Below are positions 15,418 through 19,698 of a stretch of 19,698 bases of DNA, piece after piece. The notes under the pieces are model-generated. The model did no database searches and had not been told where the DNA came from. It worked only from the letters and a program-made list of their open reading frames with translations. The position numbers were made by a program, and so were the translations under genes. The stretch's first letter is position 1. Every line of letters starts with the position of its first letter. This DNA is from Planctomycetota bacterium (GTDB lineage: Bacteria > Planctomycetota > Planctomycetia > Gemmatales > Gemmataceae), in NCBI GenBank assembly GCA_018970845.1, contig JAGWVO010000017.1:1-19698 (forward strand), read 5' to 3'.

Positions 15418-16212
15418 ATGGCCGGATCGCTATTCAACCTGAAGGACAAGGTGGCGGTGGTTTCAGGCGCGGCGAGCGGCTTGGGAAAAGCCTCCGCCCT
15501 GGCCCTTGCCGAGCATGGTGCCACCGTTGTGCTTCTGGACCGCGACGCAGGGGGAATGGAGGACACCCGCGGGCGGATCTCCTCCACCGGCGGCGTGGCG
15601 CATGCGCGCCTTCACGATGTCTCGAGCGTCGAGGCGGCCGGTTCACTGTTCGAGTGGATTGACGGCACCCTTGGAAAGGTTGATTTTCTCGCCAACATCG
15701 CCGGCGAGGGAGTGTTGGCCAATCCGCTCGAGGTGACCGACGCGCAAATTCGCGCGACGCTTGAAAACCTCGTGGTGGGACGGTTCGCGATGTGCCAGCA
15801 GGCGGCGCGGCGGATGATCGCCCGGGGGGGCGGTTCCATCGTGAACATCAGCAGCCTGGCCGGGGTGACGGCTTTGGGCCGCGGCCACATCGCCTATAGC
15901 ATGGCCATGGGCGCCGTGGCGCAGATGACGCGCGAGTTGAGCACCGAATGGGCCTCGCGGGGCGTTCGCGTCAACGCCATCCTGCCGGCCCAGGTGGTCA
16001 ACCCGTCGCTGGAGCGGCGCATGCGCGACAATCCGGGAATCGAGAAGACCTGGCTCGCGGGAATACCCGCGGGCCGCCTTGGCCGGCCGGGTGACATCCA
16101 GGGACTCATGGTGCTCCTGGCATCGGATGCCAGCGCCTGGATCACCGGAGCCCTGATCCCGATGGACGGGGGCAACCTGGCGATGAACGCCGGCGGCAGC
16201 ATCGGACATTGA
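15418..16212 (+). CDS. Short-chain dehydrogenase/reductase lacking the catalytic Lys
   Basis: The 264-residue protein is a classical SDR. The dinucleotide loop SGAASGLG is at 16-23. Asp41 lies at the end of strand 2 and indicates NAD rather than NADP. ANIAG (92-96) stands for NNAG, with the structural Asn at 117, Ser146 in NISS and Tyr160. The YxxxK motif reads YSMAM: position 164, normally Lys, is Met (codon ATG at 15907-15909). The rest (GVRVNAILPAQV, GRPGDIQGLMVLLASD, ITGALIPMDGG) is typical. The Lys lowers the Tyr pKa and binds the nicotinamide ribose, so ordinary redox activity is doubtful. It may be inactive, have altered chemistry or act as a binding protein. It lies one base after the MFS gene and just before the E1 gene. 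Confidence 0.88.
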   Translation: MAGSLFNLKDKVAVVSGAASGLGKASALALAEHGATVVLLDRDAGGMEDTRGRISSTGGVAHARLHDVSSVEAAGSLFEWIDGTLGKVDFLANIAGEGVLANPLEVTDAQIRATLENLVVGRFAMCQQAARRMIARGGGSIVNISSLAGVTALGRGHIAYSMAMGAVAQMTRELSTEWASRGVRVNAILPAQVVNPSLERRMRDNPGIEKTWLAGIPAGRLGRPGDIQGLMVLLASDASAWITGALIPMDGGNLAMNAGGSIGH

Positions 16213-16232
16213 CCTCTCGCGGGGGAAGATTC

Positions 16233-18221
16233 GTGGCAGAAACGAAAGCCGGGCGCGAAACCCTCCTGGCCATGTACCGCTCGATGCTGGTCATCCGGCA
16301 CACCGAGGAGGAACTGGCGCGTTGCCACCAGCAGGGGCTCATCCACGGCGCCTGCCACACCTATGTGGGGCAGGAGGCGGTGGCTTCGGGGGTCTGCGCC
16401 CACCTGGACGCGCGCGATGTCGTTTTCAGCACGCACCGCGGCCACGGCCACGCGCTGGCCAAGGGAATGCCGCCCGTCGATCTCATCGCCGAGCTGTTCG
16501 GCCGGGTGACGGGCTGCTCGCGAGGGCGGGGGGGAAGCATGCACCTCTTCGCTCCCGAGATCGGGATGCTGGGCACCAGCGGCATCGTGGGCCCCTGCAT
16601 CCTGCAGGCCGCCGGAGGAGGCTACGCCTTCAAGCTGGCTCGTGGCGGGAGGGTGGCGGTGGCGTTCTTCGGTGACGGCGCCGTGAACAACGGTGCCTTC
16701 CACGAGGGGCTCAACATGGCCGCGATCTGGAAGCTGCCCGTGCTGTTCGTCTGCGAGAACAACCAGTTCGCGACGGAGGTGCCGTTCGCCTACGCCAGCG
16801 GCATACCGGATGTCGGCAGGCGCGCGGCCAACTACGGGCTCGCCGGCGAGGAGGTGGATGGCAACGACATCCTCGCCGTGCACGCCGCCGCGGGACGGGC
16901 GGTGGCGCGGGCCAGGGCCGGGGAGGGGGCGACGCTCATCGAGTGCAAGACCTACCGGACGCGCGCGCATGCCGAAGGCATGGGCGACTTCACCTACCGC
17001 ACCCGGGAGGATGTCGAGGCGTGGAAGGAGCGCTGCCCCATCGCCAGGTTCCGCGCGAAGCTGGCCGGGGAGCACAAGGTGCCGCCCGGCGAGCTTGAGG
17101 CGATCGAGGCCGATGTGAAGGGCCTTGTCGCCGGGGCCAGGCTTGCCGCGGAGTCGGCGCCCGTCCCTTCCGCCGCCGACGCCACCACCCATGTGCATGC
17201 CGCGCCCGGGCGCGCCGTTTCGGAACCCCCGCCCGCTCCCGGCGCCCGTGCCATCACCATGTCACAGGCCACCCTCGAGGCGCTTACGGAGGAAATGGAG
17301 GCGAATCCTTCGATTTTTGTCATGGGCGAGGGGATCGGCGTTCGGGGCGGGAATTTCCGCACCACCGCCGGACTCCATGCGCGCTTTGGCGGCGAGCGGC
17401 TTTGCGACACCCCCATCTGCGAACGCGGCTTCGTCGGCCTGGCCTGTGGCGCGGCGATGGCGGGAGCCAGGCCGGTGATCGACTTCATGTTCGCCGACTT
17501 TGTGCTCGACGGCTGGGGCGAGATCGTCAACCAGATCGCCAAGATGCAATACATGTCATGCGGCAGGCTGAGGATGCCCGTGTTGCTCAGGGGGTGCATC
17601 GGCATCGGGCACTCCGCCGCCACGCACCACTCCGGCAGCTATTACGGCATGCTGGCCCAGGTTCCCGGACTCTGGATCGCGGTTCCCTCCACCGCGCGCG
17701 ACGCCAAGGGCCTTTTCAAGCACGCCCTGCGCTGCGACAACCCCGTGCTGTTCTTGGAGCACCGGGAGATCCTTCAGGCCAAGGGGCCGGTGGAGGAGGG
17801 CGACCTCGAGATTCCATTCGGCAAGGCGCGCGTGGCGCGGCAGGGCACCGACGCCACCGTGGTGGCCCTGGGCCGGATGAACCACCTCTGCCTGGCCGCC
17901 GCGGAGCAATTGGCCAAGGAGGGAACCAGCATCGAGGTGATCGACCCGAGAACGGTCGTGCCGCTGGATTCCGCGGCCATATTGGCATCGGTGGCCAAGA
18001 CCGGACGGTTGCTCGTGGTGGATGAGCCCGCCGGCCCCTGCGGCTTTGCCGCCGAGGTTGCCGCGCTGGTGGCCCGGGACGGCTTTGATGACCTCGATGC
18101 CCCGGTGCATCGGCTGACCGGCGCCGCCGTGCCCACCCCTTACAGCCCGTCGCTGGAAGCCGCGGTGGTTCCCGGCCTGCCGGAGGTCGTGGCGGCCATC
18201 CGCGGCCTCCTGGAGGAATGA
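16233..18221 (+). CDS. Fused E1 alpha-beta 2-oxoacid/acetoin-type dehydrogenase (TPP)
   Basis: The 662-residue protein joins both E1 subunits. The alpha part (about 1-300) has HRGHGHALAKG (68-78), RGRGGSMHLF, GIVGPCILQAAGGGYAFK, the TPP motif GDGAVNNG (147-154) to ENN (175-177), and the loop YRTRAHAEG. A Pro/Ala-rich linker (about 303-340) leads to the beta part, with MSQATLEAL, the cofactor-activating Glu397 in ICERGF, ARPVIDFMFADF, and His465/His466. E1 decarboxylates a 2-oxoacid or cleaves an acyloin and passes the acyl group to lipoyl-E2, the next gene. Start: a TTG at 16209 overlaps the SDR stop, but GTG at 16233 has GGGGGA a few bases upstream and gives the natural N-terminus (AETKAGRETLLAMYRSM); the choice is uncertain. 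The substrate could be acetoin-like, branched-chain or novel. Confidence 0.9.
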   Translation: MAETKAGRETLLAMYRSMLVIRHTEEELARCHQQGLIHGACHTYVGQEAVASGVCAHLDARDVVFSTHRGHGHALAKGMPPVDLIAELFGRVTGCSRGRGGSMHLFAPEIGMLGTSGIVGPCILQAAGGGYAFKLARGGRVAVAFFGDGAVNNGAFHEGLNMAAIWKLPVLFVCENNQFATEVPFAYASGIPDVGRRAANYGLAGEEVDGNDILAVHAAAGRAVARARAGEGATLIECKTYRTRAHAEGMGDFTYRTREDVEAWKERCPIARFRAKLAGEHKVPPGELEAIEADVKGLVAGARLAAESAPVPSAADATTHVHAAPGRAVSEPPPAPGARAITMSQATLEALTEEMEANPSIFVMGEGIGVRGGNFRTTAGLHARFGGERLCDTPICERGFVGLACGAAMAGARPVIDFMFADFVLDGWGEIVNQIAKMQYMSCGRLRMPVLLRGCIGIGHSAATHHSGSYYGMLAQVPGLWIAVPSTARDAKGLFKHALRCDNPVLFLEHREILQAKGPVEEGDLEIPFGKARVARQGTDATVVALGRMNHLCLAAAEQLAKEGTSIEVIDPRTVVPLDSAAILASVAKTGRLLVVDEPAGPCGFAAEVAALVARDGFDDLDAPVHRLTGAAVPTPYSPSLEAAVVPGLPEVVAAIRGLLEE

Positions 18222-18223
18222 CC

Positions 18224-19552
18224 ATGGGGGTTGAGATCCGCGTACCCCGCCTTGGCTGGTCGATGGAGGAAGGAACCTTTTCGGCCTGGCTGGCGCAGCC
18301 GGGCTCAATCGTGCGCGCCGGCCAGCCTCTCTTTTGCCTGGAAGGCGAGAAGGCGACGCAGGACATCGAGTCGATCGGCGAGGGCATCCTTCATTTGGCG
18401 CCCGACGCCCCCGCGCCCGGGCAGGTTGTTCCGGTGGGCAGGATGATCGGGATGCTGTGCGCCCCGGGTGAGGAGCCCCGCTGGGATTCGCGGTTGGAAC
18501 CCCCCTTGTCGCCCGCCGTTTCGTCCGCGCGTGCTCCAACGATGCCCGTTGTTTCACCAGCGGAAGCTTCAACGATGCCCGCCGCGCCTCCTTCCGTTCG
18601 CCGTTTGGCGCGGCAGATGGGCATCGACCTGGCGAAGGTCAAGCCTTCGTGGCCCGGCGGCAGGATCGGGCGGCACGACCTTCAACCGATGTCCCGTTCC
18701 GCGCCTGAACGCCCGGCCGGGGAAACGCCCGCGGCAATCACTCCCCGGGCGCGCCGACTGGCCAAGACCTCCGGTGTTTCGCTCGAAGGCGTGACGGGAA
18801 CGGGAAAGGGGGGCCGGGTTCGGGAACGGGATGTCCGCGCCATCGCGGGAAACGACGCGGAGATCCCGGGCGGGAAGATCGTGCCCATCTCGGCCATCAG
18901 GCGGCTGATCGCCCGCAACATGGTCGCCAGCAGGCAGAGCGGCGTGCCGGTCACGCTCTTGGCGCGCGCGGACGCCTCCGCACTGATTGAAGCCCGGTCG
19001 AGGCTCAAGGAGACCGACGGCGACAAGGCCCCCACCCTCAACGACATGATCCTGTTCCTCCTGGGCCGACTCCTTCCGTCGCACCCGAACCTCGCCGCTC
19101 GCTGGCTTGAAACCCGCATGGCGCTTCCCCCGGATGACGGCTTCCACATCGGCCTGGCCGTGGACACGCCCGAGGGATTGCTTGTTCCCGTCATCCGGGA
19201 TGTCGCCCGGGCCACCCTGAGGAGCGTGGCGGAACAGTCGCGCTCGCTGGTGGAACGGGCGCGCGCCGGCCGGCTCAAGTCGGCTGACATGAGGGGCGGG
19301 GTATTCACCCTGACAAGCCTGGGAACATTCGGGATCGGGCATTTCAATCCGGTCATCAATCATCCGGAATCGGCGATCCTGGGCCTGGGGGCCATCGTGA
19401 AGGATCCCGTGCCCGTGGAACCGGATGGCTTCCGCTTCAGGCCGACGCTGCCCCTGAGCTTGACATTCGACCACCGGGTCGTGGACGGGGCGCCCGCGGC
19501 GAGGTTCCTCCAGTCGCTGGCCGAGGCGATCGCGGGATTCGCTCCCTCCTAG
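18224..19552 (+). CDS. Dihydrolipoamide acyltransferase E2 with two E3-binding domains
   Basis: The 442-residue protein starts with a lipoyl domain (1-78) whose Lys43, in CLEGEKATQDIES, is the expected lipoylation site. Pro/Ala-rich linkers separate two peripheral subunit-binding domains: PSVRRLARQMGIDLAKV at about 123-156 and ITPRARRLAKTSGVSLEGV at about 172-207. The acyltransferase core (about 217-442) has the catalytic DHRVVDG (His417, Asp421) and SLGTFGIGHFNPVIN. It transfers the acyl group made by E1 to CoA. The ATG at 18224 is preferred because GGAGG is 7 bases upstream; the ATG at 18218, overlapping the E1 stop, is too close to it. Only two bases separate E1 and E2. No E3 gene follows in the window, so lipoamide dehydrogenase must be encoded elsewhere. 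Confidence 0.92.
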   Translation: MGVEIRVPRLGWSMEEGTFSAWLAQPGSIVRAGQPLFCLEGEKATQDIESIGEGILHLAPDAPAPGQVVPVGRMIGMLCAPGEEPRWDSRLEPPLSPAVSSARAPTMPVVSPAEASTMPAAPPSVRRLARQMGIDLAKVKPSWPGGRIGRHDLQPMSRSAPERPAGETPAAITPRARRLAKTSGVSLEGVTGTGKGGRVRERDVRAIAGNDAEIPGGKIVPISAIRRLIARNMVASRQSGVPVTLLARADASALIEARSRLKETDGDKAPTLNDMILFLLGRLLPSHPNLAARWLETRMALPPDDGFHIGLAVDTPEGLLVPVIRDVARATLRSVAEQSRSLVERARAGRLKSADMRGGVFTLTSLGTFGIGHFNPVINHPESAILGLGAIVKDPVPVEPDGFRFRPTLPLSLTFDHRVVDGAPAARFLQSLAEAIAGFAPS

Positions 19553-19698
19553 GGCAAGCCTCATTTTTTTTGGATTGTTTGAAACACAATTTCTTCCAAT
19601 CAGTTCCAAACCAAGCCAGTTCGCACCTTACTTCGTTCAGGGCTCTTAAGTGTCTGGTTAACGATCCCGATTCCGTACCTGGATCGCAATTTAAATAC
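19553..19698. other. AT-rich gene-free tail
   Basis: After the E2 stop the composition drops sharply: I count 19 G/C in 60 bases at 19561-19620. There is an eight-T run near 19564-19571 and an imperfect dyad ATTGTTTGAAACACAAT (19574-19590). No open frame, tRNA or convincing terminator hairpin is visible. It could be the edge of a foreign segment or a regulatory region for a gene beyond the window. Confidence 0.5.

Noticed and set aside
14154..15587. A 477-codon open frame on the minus strand opposite the MFS gene
   Set aside because: It is the antisense shadow of GC-rich coding sequence: rich in Arg, Gly, His and Pro, no recognisable domain, and opposite a clear transporter and SDR start.
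19552..19571. T run after the E2 gene as an intrinsic terminator
   Set aside because: The preceding bases (AGGGCAAGCCT) can form only about three pairs, too weak for a terminator stem.

Overview
The window is GC-rich (about two thirds G+C or more by eye) and dominated by families typical of Planctomycetota: a secreted DUF1549/DUF1553 protein with cytochrome-like CxxCH motifs, a DUF1501 protein with a Tat-like leader, a secreted PPC-type domain protein, and a Gfo/Idh/MocA oxidoreductase with a Tat-like leader. A planctomycete is the best guess from gene content. Verrucomicrobiota share some of these families. No rRNA, tRNA, CRISPR array, transposase or integrase gene was seen.

Layout. (1) 1-389, minus: 5' part of a secreted protein of unknown function, cut by the window edge. 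(2) 481-1239, plus: a DNA alkylation repeat (AlkC/AlkD-like HEAT) protein. (3) 1319-1935: a compact, lower-GC toxin-antitoxin cassette (PF09720-like antitoxin and ParE/RelE-like toxin). It lies between two 95-bp direct repeats (92/95 identical) that duplicate the convergent 3' ends of the alkylation-repeat gene and the oxidoreductase gene, so both host genes keep intact reading frames. (4) 1946-3097, minus: Gfo/Idh/MocA oxidoreductase. (5) 3276-8874, plus: the three-gene secreted set DUF1549/DUF1553 - DUF1501 - PPC protein, preceded by a good sigma70-like promoter (TTGACA, 17-nt spacer, CAAAAT).

(6) 8958-19552, plus: eight tightly packed genes that look like one catabolic operon. They are a D-2-hydroxyacid dehydrogenase (CtBP-like), an Ldh_2-family L-type 2-hydroxyacid dehydrogenase, a secreted tandem-domain cyclase/amidohydrolase, an FGGY carbohydrate kinase, an ACS-type MFS transporter, an SDR whose catalytic Lys is replaced by Met, a fused E1 alpha-beta TPP dehydrogenase and a lipoyl E2 with two E3-binding domains. 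No E3 is present in the window. (7) 19553-19698: an AT-rich gene-free tail.

Working model (inference): a small organic acid or sugar-acid precursor is processed in the periplasm by the cyclase and imported by the MFS protein. It is then phosphorylated and/or oxidised to a 2-oxo or diketo compound by the dehydrogenases, and cleaved to an acyl-CoA by the E1/E2 complex with a housekeeping E3. I know of no characterised pathway with exactly this set, so the operon is the main candidate for an undescribed system. The toxin-antitoxin insertion is the clearest structural oddity.
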